A stretch of 26,024 bases of DNA from Clostridiales bacterium (GCA_004556395.1 SFHK01000064.1:1-26024), one strand, 5' to 3'. Numbered from the stretch's first letter, positions 14,370 through 23,006 are shown. Made by a program: numbers and translations. The notes: generated from the sequence alone by a model not told the origin.

Positions 14370-15452
14370 ATGACGAATCTCGAATGCCCGAGCCGCCCGC
14401 GGTTTCAGGCGGACGTGGAGGAATGCGCCCGCAGTGGCTTTGATTTCTCGCTTCTGAAGGATTCCACCATCCTGATCACCGGCGCGACCGGTCTGGTCGG
14501 CGGCGCGCTGACGCGGGCGCTGCTGGCGGCGAACCGGCTTCGCGGGCTGAACGCGCGCGTGCTCGCGCCCGTGCGGGACGTTTTGCGCGCGCGGGATGCG
14601 CTGGCGGGCGTGTACGGCCGGGACGATCTTTCCGTGTTTCCCATGGACGTGACCCGGCCGATGCATATCGACGAACCGGTGGACTACATCGTGCACGGCG
14701 CGGGCGTGACGACCTCCAGGCTGTTCGTCACTCATCCTGTGGAGACCATCGAAACGGCGCTGATGGGCGCGCGCTGCGCGCTTCAGCTCGCCGCCGAAAA
14801 ACAGGTTCGCGGCATGGTGTACCTGTCCAGCATGGAGGCCTTCGGCGTGACCGACCCGGCGCTGCCGTCGGTGACGGAGACGCAAATCGGCTATATCGAC
14901 CCGCAGTCGCTGCGTTCCAGCTATTCCGAGAGCAAGCGCATGGCGGAATGCCTGTGCGCCGCCTACGCCGGGGAATACGGCGTGCCGGTGCGCGCGGCGC
15001 GGCTGGCGCAGACGTTCGGCGCGGGCGTGAGCCCGAAGGAGACGCGCGTGTTCATGCAATTCGCGCGCGCGGCGCTGGAAGGCCGCAACCTCGTTCTGCA
15101 CACGAAGGGCGAATCCTACGGCAACTACGTCTACACCGCCGACTGCGTGAAGGCGCTTCTGCTGCTTCTCACCCGCGGCGAAAACGGCGGCGTGTACACC
15201 GTGGCGAACCCGGACGCCTGCGTGCCCATTAAGGAGCTGGCGCGCCTGTGCTCGGAAACCCTGTCCGGCGGCCGCGCCCGCGTCGTGTTCGACATTCCCG
15301 AAAGTGCGCTGACCTACGGCTACGCGCCGGACGTGAAGATGCGCCTGAACGCGGACAAAATGAAAGCGCTCGGCTGGCAGCCCTCCATTCCGCTGGACGA
15401 GATGCTGCGCCGCCTCGCGGCGGACATCCGGTCATTCTCCGAAACAAATTGA
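14370..15452 (+). CDS. NAD-dependent epimerase/dehydratase (extended SDR)
   Basis: The 360-residue extended short-chain dehydrogenase has a 30-residue N-terminal lead before the Rossmann motif ILITGATGLVGGAL (about residues 34-47). It then has DYIVHGAGVT, the catalytic Ser at YLSSMEAFG, and the YSESK Tyr-Lys pair, with a C-terminal substrate domain (RLNADKMKALGWQPSIPLDE). It converts a nucleotide sugar, and the product cannot be specified. AAAGGAG lies 8 bases before the ATG. It is the last gene of the envelope operon and is followed by a strong terminator. In this place it could supply the activated sugar for the first transferase or act in polyol donor synthesis with the TarI-like enzyme. 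Confidence 0.88.
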   Translation: MTNLECPSRPRFQADVEECARSGFDFSLLKDSTILITGATGLVGGALTRALLAANRLRGLNARVLAPVRDVLRARDALAGVYGRDDLSVFPMDVTRPMHIDEPVDYIVHGAGVTTSRLFVTHPVETIETALMGARCALQLAAEKQVRGMVYLSSMEAFGVTDPALPSVTETQIGYIDPQSLRSSYSESKRMAECLCAAYAGEYGVPVRAARLAQTFGAGVSPKETRVFMQFARAALEGRNLVLHTKGESYGNYVYTADCVKALLLLLTRGENGGVYTVANPDACVPIKELARLCSETLSGGRARVVFDIPESALTYGYAPDVKMRLNADKMKALGWQPSIPLDEMLRRLAADIRSFSETN

Positions 15453-15454
15453 AT

Positions 15455-15495
15455 AAGAAAACGGCACGCGAATTCGATGCGTGCCGTTTTCTTTT
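15455..15495 (+). terminator. Terminator of the envelope operon
   Basis: A perfect 15-bp stem, AAGAAAACGGCACGC with GCGTGCCGTTTTCTT, around a 9-base loop, with T residues at the 3' side. It starts two bases after the SDR stop codon. Confidence 0.92.
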
Positions 15496-15534
15496 GAAAC
15501 AAACGCCATTTTTGAATTTTTGCCGTATTTGATC

Positions 15535-15563
15535 TTGCAATTTTCCTCGGACTGTGGCATAAT
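15535..15563 (+). promoter_or_regulatory. Promoter of the aminotransferase gene
   Basis: TTGCAA at 15535-15540, a 17-base spacer and CATAAT at 15558-15563. The start point would be near 15570. Confidence 0.7.
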
Positions 15564-15599
15564 ATGCGTCGGGAGAAAATGTGGGAAGGGTCTTTCAAA

Positions 15600-16799
<1,200 letters not shown>

Positions 16800-16852
16800 C
16801 CTTGCGGACGTGAAACCGCCTCGTTTCGTGCGCCAAAAGAGCCGGAAGAATC

Positions 16853-17418
16853 GCCAACGCGAAACCGCCGGAGACCCGCGCGTTCGCGTCGCTTCGCGCG
16901 GCAAAGTTCCTCGAAACCGCTAACGCGAAACCGCCGGAGACCCGCGCGTCTGCGTCGCGCCACCTCGCGCGGCAAAGGAACTGGAAGAAACCCCAATGCG
17001 GAACCGCCGGAGCCCCGCGCGTCTGCGTCGCGCCACCTCGCGCGGCAAAGGAACCGGAAGAAGCCCCAATGCGGAACCGCCGGAGACCCGCGCGCCCGCG
17101 TCGCGTCGTCTCGCGCGGCAAAGGAACTGGAAGAAACCCCAACGCGGAACCGCCGGAGACCCGCGCTTCTGCGTCGCGCCATCTCGCGCGGCAAAGGAAC
17201 CGGAAGAAACCCCAATGCGGAACCGCCGGAGCCCCGCGCGCCCGCGTCGCGTTGTCTCGCGCGGCAAAGGAACTGGAAGAAACCCCAACGCGGAACCGCC
17301 GGAGACCCGCGCGCCCGCGTCGCGTCGTCTCGCGCGGCAAAGGAACCGGAAGAAACCCCAACGCGGAACCGCCGGAGCCCCGCGCGCCCGGGCTGCGTCG
17401 CCTCGCGCGGCAAAGTCG
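16853..17418. repeat. 73-bp GC-rich tandem repeat array (8 units)
   Basis: The motif AACCGCCGGAG recurs at 16863, 16929, 17002, 17075, 17148, 17221, 17294 and 17367. The spacing is 73 bases throughout, except 66 between the first two. Each unit holds an inverted repeat, CCGCGCG with CGCGCGG 17 bases apart (6 bp in the unit at 17148), and GGCAAAGGAAC. Two subtypes differ in the hairpin loop (TCTGCGTCGCGCCACCT versus CCCGCGTCGCGTCGTCT). Because 73 is not a multiple of 3 the reading frame rotates. Long open frames here on both strands are therefore artefacts of GC-rich repetition. The array sits between convergent genes and is interrupted by MITE copy 2. A remnant ninth unit follows at 17559. 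Confidence 0.95.
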
Positions 17419-17543
17419 TTTAAGGCAGCACCGCACAATTCGGCGGCGCGTCGGGCGAAGTCTTTTCCGCCATCTGCGGCATGCAAATTCCTCGATTTAC
17501 CTCCAGTAAACCTTCGAAATTTGCATTGCGGCGTTGCCTTAAA
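17419..17543. mobile_element. MITE-like element, copy 2 (complete, 125 bp)
   Basis: Imperfect terminal inverted repeats are visible: TTTAAGGCAGCACCGCACAA on the left against TTTAAGGCAACGCCGCAA read back from the right end. Inside is the conserved hairpin, with outer arms ATGCAAATT/AATTTGCAT and inner arms TTTAC/GTAAA around a CTCCA loop. The element carries no transposase, so movement would need one supplied elsewhere. It splits the 73-bp array, since array motif spacing resumes on its far side. I see no clear target-site duplication. Confidence 0.8.
17420..17482 (-). CDS. Possible 20-residue mini-ORF in MITE copy 2
   Basis: A minus-strand frame starts at ATG 17482 after GGAGGTAAATCGAGGA and reads MPQMAEKTSPD then APPNCAVLP, stopping at TAA inside the terminal repeat. 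Against copy 1 the three changed codons are Thr (synonymous), Pro (synonymous) and Ala/Leu. No promoter is evident here. Confidence 0.3.
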   Translation of the reverse strand: MPQMAEKTSPDAPPNCAVLP

Positions 17544-17559
17544 TAACCGCCAATGCGAA

Positions 17560-17610
17560 ACCGCCGGAAATCCGCGCCCATCGCGCAGGTCTCCGGCGGT
17601 CTGAATTTTT
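17560..17610 (+). terminator. Possible terminator beyond the repeat array
   Basis: ACCGCCGGA (17560-17568) pairs perfectly with TCCGGCGGT (17592-17600), and a T run follows at 17606-17610. Each array unit repeats the left arm but not the right one. The array may therefore derive from duplication of this region. Confidence 0.45.
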
Positions 17611-17621
17611 GGAAATGCGTT

Positions 17622-18074
17622 TTAGTCGACGCGCACCTTCACCACGACCTTGCGGCCATGGCTGCGCGTGCCGTCGGACAGGCAGGGCATATGCGCGTCC
17701 TGCGGGAAGAACACGGCGAAGCAGCCGGGCGCCAGCGGAATGCGGAAGCCGGGGCGGGGGTCGTCGGACATCATCGCGTCTTTTTCCGCGTTATACGGCT
17801 CCCAGTCCGCGGTCAGGGCGGTGGGGCGGCAGCCGCTCAGCTCGCCGCCGTCCAAGTTCACCTGAATGTCGGCATACTTCTTATGGGCTTCCCAGCGGCC
17901 CTCCTCCACGTACTTCGTGTCGGAGACGTTGGCGTATACGTTTGTGCCGTCGATCTCGTGGCGGCCGACGGGCAGCGCGGCGAGGTCGGTTTCCTTCAGA
18001 AAGCGCAGCGCCGCGTCCATGTTGCGGCTGAGACCCAAATACTTTTCGAGGTTTTCAAACGTGTCGTAGATCAA
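17622..18074 (-). CDS. YhcH/YjgK/YiaL family (DUF386) protein
   Basis: This 150-residue cupin-fold protein begins IYDTFENLEKYLG, the normal N-terminus of the family. It has the conserved GRHEIDGTNVYANVSDTKYV, then EAHKKYADIQVNLDGGE and GCFAVFFPQDAHMPCL, whose His and Glu residues usually bind metal. Family members act in sialic acid or uronate-type sugar metabolism, and YhcH has been proposed to anomerise N-glycolyl sugars. The TTG at 18074 after AAGAAGGGATGGG gives the family length. An in-frame ATG at 18152, inside the adjacent MITE copy and behind its GGAGG, would add 26 foreign residues. No sialic acid genes are in the window, so the substrate is open. Confidence 0.85.
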   Translation of the reverse strand: MIYDTFENLEKYLGLSRNMDAALRFLKETDLAALPVGRHEIDGTNVYANVSDTKYVEEGRWEAHKKYADIQVNLDGGELSGCRPTALTADWEPYNAEKDAMMSDDPRPGFRIPLAPGCFAVFFPQDAHMPCLSDGTRSHGRKVVVKVRVD

Positions 18075-18090
18075 GCAAACCCATCCCTTC

Positions 18091-18257
18091 TTAGGCACCC
18101 CCGCACAATTCGGCGGCACGTCGGGCGATGTCTTTTCCGTCCTCTGCGGCATGCAAATTCCTCGATTTACCTCCAGTAAACCTTCGGAATTTTCATTTGC
18201 ATCTGACGAAAAATCCATTCGCCGGCCGGCCACCTCATTTGTGCGGCGTTGCCTTAA
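18091..18257. mobile_element. MITE-like element, copy 3 (with internal insertion)
   Basis: This copy is about 167 bases, from TTAGGCACCCCCGCACAATT to GCGGCGTTGCCTTAA, with the same core hairpin, slightly decayed. Relative to copy 2 it has about 44 extra bases, flanked by CATTTG direct repeats, between the hairpin and the right end, including a GCCGGCCGGC palindrome. It fills the gap between the PHP gene stop (18259) and the YhcH-family start, 16 bases before the TTG. One T lost in the left terminal repeat removes the mini-ORF stop, and the frame runs on into the YhcH-family gene. Confidence 0.8.
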
Positions 18258-18258
18258 T

Positions 18259-19059
18259 TTACAGGCGAATTTCGTCAAACAGCTTCTCCCCGGCGCTCAT
18301 CTGCAGCGCGTGCGTGAAGCCCGCTTCGCGCAGGTATTCCGGAGCCTGATCGAACCACGCGTCGAGCTGAGCGGCGCGGTGGCAGTCCGAGTTCACGATC
18401 ACCCGCCCGCCGAGCGCGCGCCAGTGCTTCAGAATCGGCTGAACCGGATAGGGCACGGGCTGATGGCTGCGCGCGATGCCGCCGGTGTTCAGCTCCAGCA
18501 CGTCGCACACGCGGATCACCCGCGAAAGCGCTTCACGCGCGGGCGCGAGGAAGGCTTCGCTTGCCTCATCGAACCAGTGGCGCGTGCGGTTGCTCTTTAC
18601 GATCAAATCGAAGTGCGCGACGAACGCGGGCTTCTGCGTCTCAATGAACGCGGCGTACTCGTCAAAATACCGCTCGCAGGCGCGCGCCCAGTCGCCGTTC
18701 AGATGCCGGTTCACCCACGCTTCCAGCTGATCGGCGTCGCCGTCGATGGCGGCCAGATCGCCGTTTTCCAGAAAATAGTGGTTCGCGGCGATGTAGTATT
18801 CAAACGGAGACGGGTTCACATCCGAAAGCCGGTCGAGCTCGATGCCGGTGCGGATGCGCAGACTGTCGCCGCAGGCGGCCTTCAGCCGGTCGATTTCGGC
18901 GATATATGCGTTCCAGTCCACGGGAATCTCCGTGTCGGCGTGCTCGGAAAAGCCCAGCGACGTAAAGCCCAGCTCCAGCGCGCGGCGAACGATTTCCTCC
19001 GCCGTGCTCCTGCCGTCTCCGAACTGCGTGTGCGTGTGTGCGTTTGAAGAAATGCGCAT
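18259..19059 (-). CDS. PHP-domain phosphatase, histidinol-phosphatase (HisJ) type
   Basis: The 266-residue PHP protein shows the metal-ligand motifs in order: NAHTHTQFGDG (residues 6-16), GFSEHAD (about 36-42), RTGIELD (about 71), AANHYF, FVAHFDLI, and IVNSDCHRA near the C-terminus. Length and motif order fit HisJ-type histidinol-phosphate phosphatases, which make histidinol. No other his genes are nearby, so a different phosphoester substrate is possible. AAAGGAGA lies 9 bases before the ATG. A TATAAT on the minus strand at 19094-19089 is a candidate -10, but no good -35 is seen. The gene is cytosolic and lies upstream of the YhcH-family gene on the same strand, now separated by a MITE copy. 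Confidence 0.88.
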   Translation of the reverse strand: MRISSNAHTHTQFGDGRSTAEEIVRRALELGFTSLGFSEHADTEIPVDWNAYIAEIDRLKAACGDSLRIRTGIELDRLSDVNPSPFEYYIAANHYFLENGDLAAIDGDADQLEAWVNRHLNGDWARACERYFDEYAAFIETQKPAFVAHFDLIVKSNRTRHWFDEASEAFLAPAREALSRVIRVCDVLELNTGGIARSHQPVPYPVQPILKHWRALGGRVIVNSDCHRAAQLDAWFDQAPEYLREAGFTHALQMSAGEKLFDEIRL

Positions 19060-19119
19060 GAGAGAACGTCTCCTTTCAGCTTCCTCGGATTATACACGAG
19101 CCATGTTAAGCGAATGCGG

Positions 19120-19148
19120 TTGCGCGCAGGCGCAGGATACGCTATAAT
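19120..19148 (+). promoter_or_regulatory. Promoter of the fucosidase operon
   Basis: TTGCGC at 19120-19125, a 17-base spacer and TATAAT at 19143-19148, about 26 bases before the AGGAGG of the fucosidase gene. Confidence 0.75.
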
Positions 19149-19180
19149 GAAAACAAAAAATGCTTCAGGAGGAACCAGCC

Positions 19181-20509
19181 ATGGATTATTCTTCGTTTCT
19201 GAAGGCGGCGGCGCGCGTGAAGCCCTCGGCGCGGCAGGCGGAATTTCTGAAAAATCCCTTCTACGCGTTCGTTCACTTCAGCCCGAACACGTACACCGGG
19301 CGCGAGTGGGGTCTGGGAAATGAGGATCCCGCGATCTTCAACCCCACGGAGCTGGACTGCGACCAGTGGGTCGAGGCCATCAAGTCCGCGGGCATGACGG
19401 GCATGATCCTGACGGCCAAGCATCACGACGGCTTCTGCCTGTGGCAGAGCCGGTACACCGAGCATTGCATGAAAAACAGCCCCTACAAAAACGGCAGGGG
19501 CGACGTGGTGCGCGAGGCGGCGGAGGCCTGCCGGCGCGGCGGCATCCGCTTCGGCTTCTACCTGTCCCCGTGGGATCGCAACAGCCGGTATTACGGCACC
19601 GACGCGTACAACGACTACTACAAAAACCAGCTTACCGAGCTGCTCACCGGCTACGGCGACATCTTCTGCGTGTGGTTTGACAATGCCTGTGGCGAGGGGC
19701 CGAACGGCAAAAAGCAGGTGTACGATTTTGACGGCTACATCGAATTGATTCGCAAATACCAGCCGAACGCCTGCATCTTCAACGACTACGGCCCGGACAC
19801 CCGCTGGATAGGCAACGAAAGCGGCACGGCGCGCTATGAGGAATGGATGGTCGTGCCCCACGAGCTGTGCTTCCGCGCCGAAAAGCAGACCGATGGGCCG
19901 CTCACCGAGGGCAGCCTGAACGGCATTTACAACACGTGGGGCGACCTTGGCAGTCAGGAGCTCATCCGCTACAGCCGAGGCCTCGCGTTCTGCCCGTCGG
20001 AGGTGGACATGTCCATCCGTCCCGGCTGGTTCTACCACCCGGAGGAGGAACCGCATTCGCTCGAACGGCTGATGCGCACCTACATGACCAGCGTCGGCGG
20101 CAGCGCGCTGTTCAACCTGAACATCCCGCCCATGCCCTCCGGCCGCTTCGACCCGCGCGACGTGCAGCGCCTGAAGGAATTTGGAGACGCGCTGAAGGAA
20201 GCGTTCGGGCAGGAGCTTTCCGTGCCGCACACCGTCGCGCGCGAGGACGTCAGCGAAACCCAGTGCGTCTTCCGCATCGATTTCGCCGAGGAAACCGCCG
20301 TGAACTACATCGCGCTGCGCGAGGACATTTCGCAGGGACAGCGCGTCGAGCGCTTTGTGATCGAATCGGACGGCAGCCGCCTGACTGACGGCACAACCGT
20401 GGGAAATCTGCGCATCTGCCCGCTGAAGGGCGCGAAAACCCGGCAGCTGAAGCTGTGGATCGTCGCCGCGCGCGACCACGTGCCCTCGCTGGATATTCGC
20501 TTATATTGA
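19181..20509 (+). CDS. Alpha-L-fucosidase (GH29)
   Basis: The 442-residue protein has the GH29 barrel signatures FYAFVHFSPNTYTGREWG (about 27-44), MILTAKHHDGFCLWQS (about 75-90), RFGFYLSPWDRN, and DIFCVWFDNACGEG with the likely nucleophile D167. A C-terminal beta domain of about 110 residues follows. It removes alpha-linked L-fucose from glycans. No signal peptide is present, so imported oligosaccharides are the likely substrate. AGGAGG lies 8 bases before the ATG at 19181, preferred over an ATG at 19160 that would itself contain the ribosome binding site. The acid/base residue is not conserved clearly enough to assign. No fucose pathway genes are nearby. Confidence 0.9.
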   Translation: MDYSSFLKAAARVKPSARQAEFLKNPFYAFVHFSPNTYTGREWGLGNEDPAIFNPTELDCDQWVEAIKSAGMTGMILTAKHHDGFCLWQSRYTEHCMKNSPYKNGRGDVVREAAEACRRGGIRFGFYLSPWDRNSRYYGTDAYNDYYKNQLTELLTGYGDIFCVWFDNACGEGPNGKKQVYDFDGYIELIRKYQPNACIFNDYGPDTRWIGNESGTARYEEWMVVPHELCFRAEKQTDGPLTEGSLNGIYNTWGDLGSQELIRYSRGLAFCPSEVDMSIRPGWFYHPEEEPHSLERLMRTYMTSVGGSALFNLNIPPMPSGRFDPRDVQRLKEFGDALKEAFGQELSVPHTVAREDVSETQCVFRIDFAEETAVNYIALREDISQGQRVERFVIESDGSRLTDGTTVGNLRICPLKGAKTRQLKLWIVAARDHVPSLDIRLY

Positions 20510-20532
20510 GGAACGATCGAAGGAGGATACGC

Positions 20533-21411
20533 ATGCACCTTGTAGACGCAAAGGGAATCCTGTCCGCGCAGAACGGCATGAATCTGTATCGCGGCTGCGT
20601 CCACGGGTGCATTTATTGCGATTCCCGCTCGCGCTGCTACCGCATCGACCATCCGTTTGAGGACGTTGAGGTCAAGCGCAACGCGCTGGAGCTGCTGGAC
20701 GCGGCGCTTCGAAAAAAGCGGCGCAGGGGCATGCTGTCCACCGGCGCGATGACCGACCCGTACATTCCGGAGGAGGAAATCTTCGGTCTTACGCGCGGCG
20801 CGATGCAGCTGGCGCTCCGGCACGGCTTCGGCTTCACGCTTCAGACCAAGTCGACCCGCGTCCTGCGCGACCTGCCGCTGCTTCAGGAGCTGAACGCGCG
20901 CACCCGCTGCGTGGTGCAGATGACGCTGACCACCGCCGACGAGGCGCTCTGCCGCAAAATCGAGCCGAACGTAAGCGCCACGCTCGAACGCGCCCACGCG
21001 CTTCAGACGCTTGCGGACGCGGGCATTCCCACCGTCGCGTGGCTCACACCCATCCTGCCGTTCATCAACGATACGCCCGAAAACCTGCTATCCGTGCTGC
21101 GCCTTCTGAAGGACGCGGGCGTGCGCGGCGTGATCTTCTTCGGCGCGGGACTCACGCTGCGCGAGGGCAGCCGCGAATACTTCTACGCCCAGCTCGATCG
21201 CCTGTTCCCCGGCCTGAAGGAACGCTACGCGCGCACCTACGGTCTGAGATACGAAATTCCGAGTCCCGACACCGAGCACCTGTGCCGCCTTTTCCACGAT
21301 TTCTGCGAGGAAAACGGCCTGATGCATGATAATGACCAGATTTTTGCCTATCTTCGCGCCTTTGACGACGCGCCGCCCGAGCAGCTGAGCCTGTTTGATG
21401 GCCTTATGTAA
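20533..21411 (+). CDS. SPL-like radical SAM protein
   Basis: The 292-residue radical SAM protein has the cluster-binding CxxxCxxC at C22, C26 and C29 in LYRGCVHGCIYCDSRS, followed by STGAMTDPYIPEEE and FTLQTKSTRVLRDL. This pattern belongs to COG1533, the group that includes spore photoproduct lyase. Most members are uncharacterised and smaller than true SplB, and I see no proof of DNA repair activity. It ends with the tail PEQLSLFDGLM. AGGAGG lies 6 bases before the ATG at 20533. It sits 23 bases after the fucosidase stop, so the two are probably cotranscribed, although no functional link is obvious. Confidence 0.85.
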   Translation: MHLVDAKGILSAQNGMNLYRGCVHGCIYCDSRSRCYRIDHPFEDVEVKRNALELLDAALRKKRRRGMLSTGAMTDPYIPEEEIFGLTRGAMQLALRHGFGFTLQTKSTRVLRDLPLLQELNARTRCVVQMTLTTADEALCRKIEPNVSATLERAHALQTLADAGIPTVAWLTPILPFINDTPENLLSVLRLLKDAGVRGVIFFGAGLTLREGSREYFYAQLDRLFPGLKERYARTYGLRYEIPSPDTEHLCRLFHDFCEENGLMHDNDQIFAYLRAFDDAPPEQLSLFDGLM

Positions 21412-21413
21412 AG

Positions 21414-21453
21414 CGAGAGCCGATCCATCCAAGGAGGAAGGATCGGCTCTCGG
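21414..21453. terminator. Terminator between the radical SAM gene and the ADP-ribosylglycohydrolase gene
   Basis: CGAGAGCCGATCC and GGATCGGCTCTCG form a 12-13 bp stem with a loop of about 13 bases. T runs are short on both sides. Position between convergent genes supports two-way use. Confidence 0.7.
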
Positions 21454-21459
21454 CTTTGG

Positions 21460-22920
21460 TTAGCCCATCACCTGAATGGGAACCAGCAGTGCCGTCGGGC
21501 GACCAGCGCAGACGACTTCCAGAATCACGCGATTGATGGCCTCGACATTCTCGCCCACGCGGATGGTAAATTCCGCGGAAGCGTACTGCCTGTGCTTCGA
21601 GTGCAGCGCGGGCGTGAACAGGTTCTTCGCGCACTCCACCTGCCAGCCCTCCGGCGGCAGGAAGCGCAGGCGATAATGCTTCTGCTCCGGCATGGTGTGG
21701 GGCGTGAGGGTCACGCGGCCGGTCAGCGTTTCGCCGGGCGCAACCACGGGCTTGCGGTCGAACTCCACCAGACAGTCGGCGTACACGCCCTCAATCGTGT
21801 AGGAGTACGGCTTGCGCGCGGCGAGCTTCTGAACGAACTCGCGGCCATAGAAGTCCTCCGGGTGAACGTCGGTGATGATCGTCTCGTCGCCCAGCCGAAC
21901 CGCTGCGTCAGCCTTGTTCATCAGCGCCTCGTGCGGAACGCGCAGCGTCACCGGCAGAAGGTTCATCAGGCAGTCGGTCAGCTCGGTGCAGTCCTGCGGG
22001 AAGCGGCCGTGGCCGTTGGTGATGCAGATGGACTTGATGCCGTCGCCGATGTAGGCGCGCCAGTCCTGCGGAATCACCGTCATGCCGCCCATGATGCCCA
22101 TCAGCGAGCCCAGCGTCGCGCCGGTGCAGTCGGTATCGTCGCCGCAGTTGATGGCATAGATCAGCGACTGCTTGAAATCGCCCGCGCCGTACAGAAGACC
22201 CAGCACCACGAAGCCCACGTTGGCTGGCGCCTGGAACCAGCCCAGATCGGCGCTGTCCTTCACCAGCAGTTCGCGGCAGTCCTTCCAGCTTGCGCCGCCT
22301 GCATGCGCCTTGCGGACGATGTTCACGCTGCGCGCCACGCGGCAGTCCTCCGGAATCTTGGAAAGGCCGATGTCCAGAAGCGCGTTCGCGTCGTGGATGA
22401 CGAACGCGGCGCTCTCCATCGCGGCGACGAAGATGGCGGCATAGGTGCCCTCGCCGAAGCCGTGATCCACGCTCGCGTCCTCAAACGCCAGCCGGATCGC
22501 CTTCTCCGGCAGCGCCGGATACATGCACGCCCACACCTCGGTGCGAATCCATGCGCCGTTGGAGTGCTTCCATTCCTCGTTGTTGATTTCGCCGGACATG
22601 GGCGGCAGAACGCCGTCGCGCATGTTGGCCTTGCACACGCCGTATTCGTTCCAGTGGGGCGTGATCCACGAGCACCAGTATTCGCCCAGAACCTTGCTGT
22701 TCAGCGCATCCGGGCCCAGCTGATCCGCCGCGCGCAGCCACACAAGCTGCAAATCGAGATCGTCGTTGGGCAGCGGCTCGCCCGCCTCGGACGCGAAACC
22801 GTGAATGTCGTTCAGCTGCTGGCGGCCCTCATAGGGCGTTCCCAGCGTTCCGCCGATGTTTTTGCCAATCCAGCAGGCGTAAATTCGGTCTCTCAGATAT
22901 TCCCTTGAAAACTGAATCAT
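21460..22920 (-). CDS. ADP-ribosylglycohydrolase family protein with C-terminal beta domain
   Basis: The 486-residue protein starts MIQFSREYLRDRIYACWIGK, the normal lead of the DraG-like family. NDDLDLQLVW (about residue 52) and CGDDTDCTGATLGSLMGIMGG (about 265) are the acidic metal-binding motifs. The first 340 residues form the all-helical catalytic domain. The last ~130 residues look like a beta-sandwich (GETLTGRVTLTPHTMPEQ, HYRLRFLPPEGWQVECA). Classical members remove ADP-ribose from proteins, but many Firmicutes relatives sit among carbohydrate genes and may hydrolyse other ribosides or glycosides. The ATG at 22920 follows GGAGGAG; an upstream in-frame ATG lacks one. Divergent from an AraC gene. 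Confidence 0.85.
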   Translation of the reverse strand: MIQFSREYLRDRIYACWIGKNIGGTLGTPYEGRQQLNDIHGFASEAGEPLPNDDLDLQLVWLRAADQLGPDALNSKVLGEYWCSWITPHWNEYGVCKANMRDGVLPPMSGEINNEEWKHSNGAWIRTEVWACMYPALPEKAIRLAFEDASVDHGFGEGTYAAIFVAAMESAAFVIHDANALLDIGLSKIPEDCRVARSVNIVRKAHAGGASWKDCRELLVKDSADLGWFQAPANVGFVVLGLLYGAGDFKQSLIYAINCGDDTDCTGATLGSLMGIMGGMTVIPQDWRAYIGDGIKSICITNGHGRFPQDCTELTDCLMNLLPVTLRVPHEALMNKADAAVRLGDETIITDVHPEDFYGREFVQKLAARKPYSYTIEGVYADCLVEFDRKPVVAPGETLTGRVTLTPHTMPEQKHYRLRFLPPEGWQVECAKNLFTPALHSKHRQYASAEFTIRVGENVEAINRVILEVVCAGRPTALLVPIQVMG

Positions 22921-22935
22921 GGTTTTCTCCTCCTC

Positions 22936-22964
22936 TTGCGTTCTCGCAGTGAACCCAGTATAAT
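22936..22964 (+). promoter_or_regulatory. Promoter of the AraC-family gene
   Basis: TTGCGT at 22936-22941, a 17-base spacer and TATAAT at 22959-22964. The same bases read on the minus strand give TATACT and TATTAT. A divergent promoter for the ADP-ribosylglycohydrolase gene may overlap here, though I find no good -35 for it. Confidence 0.7.
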
Positions 22965-23006
22965 ACACAAAGGGATTTCCGTTCTATGTGAAGTGGGAGT
23001 GAAACC

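Noticed and set aside
16853..17418. CRISPR array
   Set aside because: The repeats are contiguous 73-base units without unique spacers, and no cas genes are present.
19085..19130. Strong promoter for the PHP gene on the minus strand
   Set aside because: A TATAAT is present at 19094-19089, but no acceptable -35 hexamer lies 16-18 bases upstream.
20533..21411. Calling the radical SAM gene spore photoproduct lyase (splB)
   Set aside because: It shares the family motif but is shorter than typical SplB and lacks evidence for the thymine-dimer repair role or a sporulation context.
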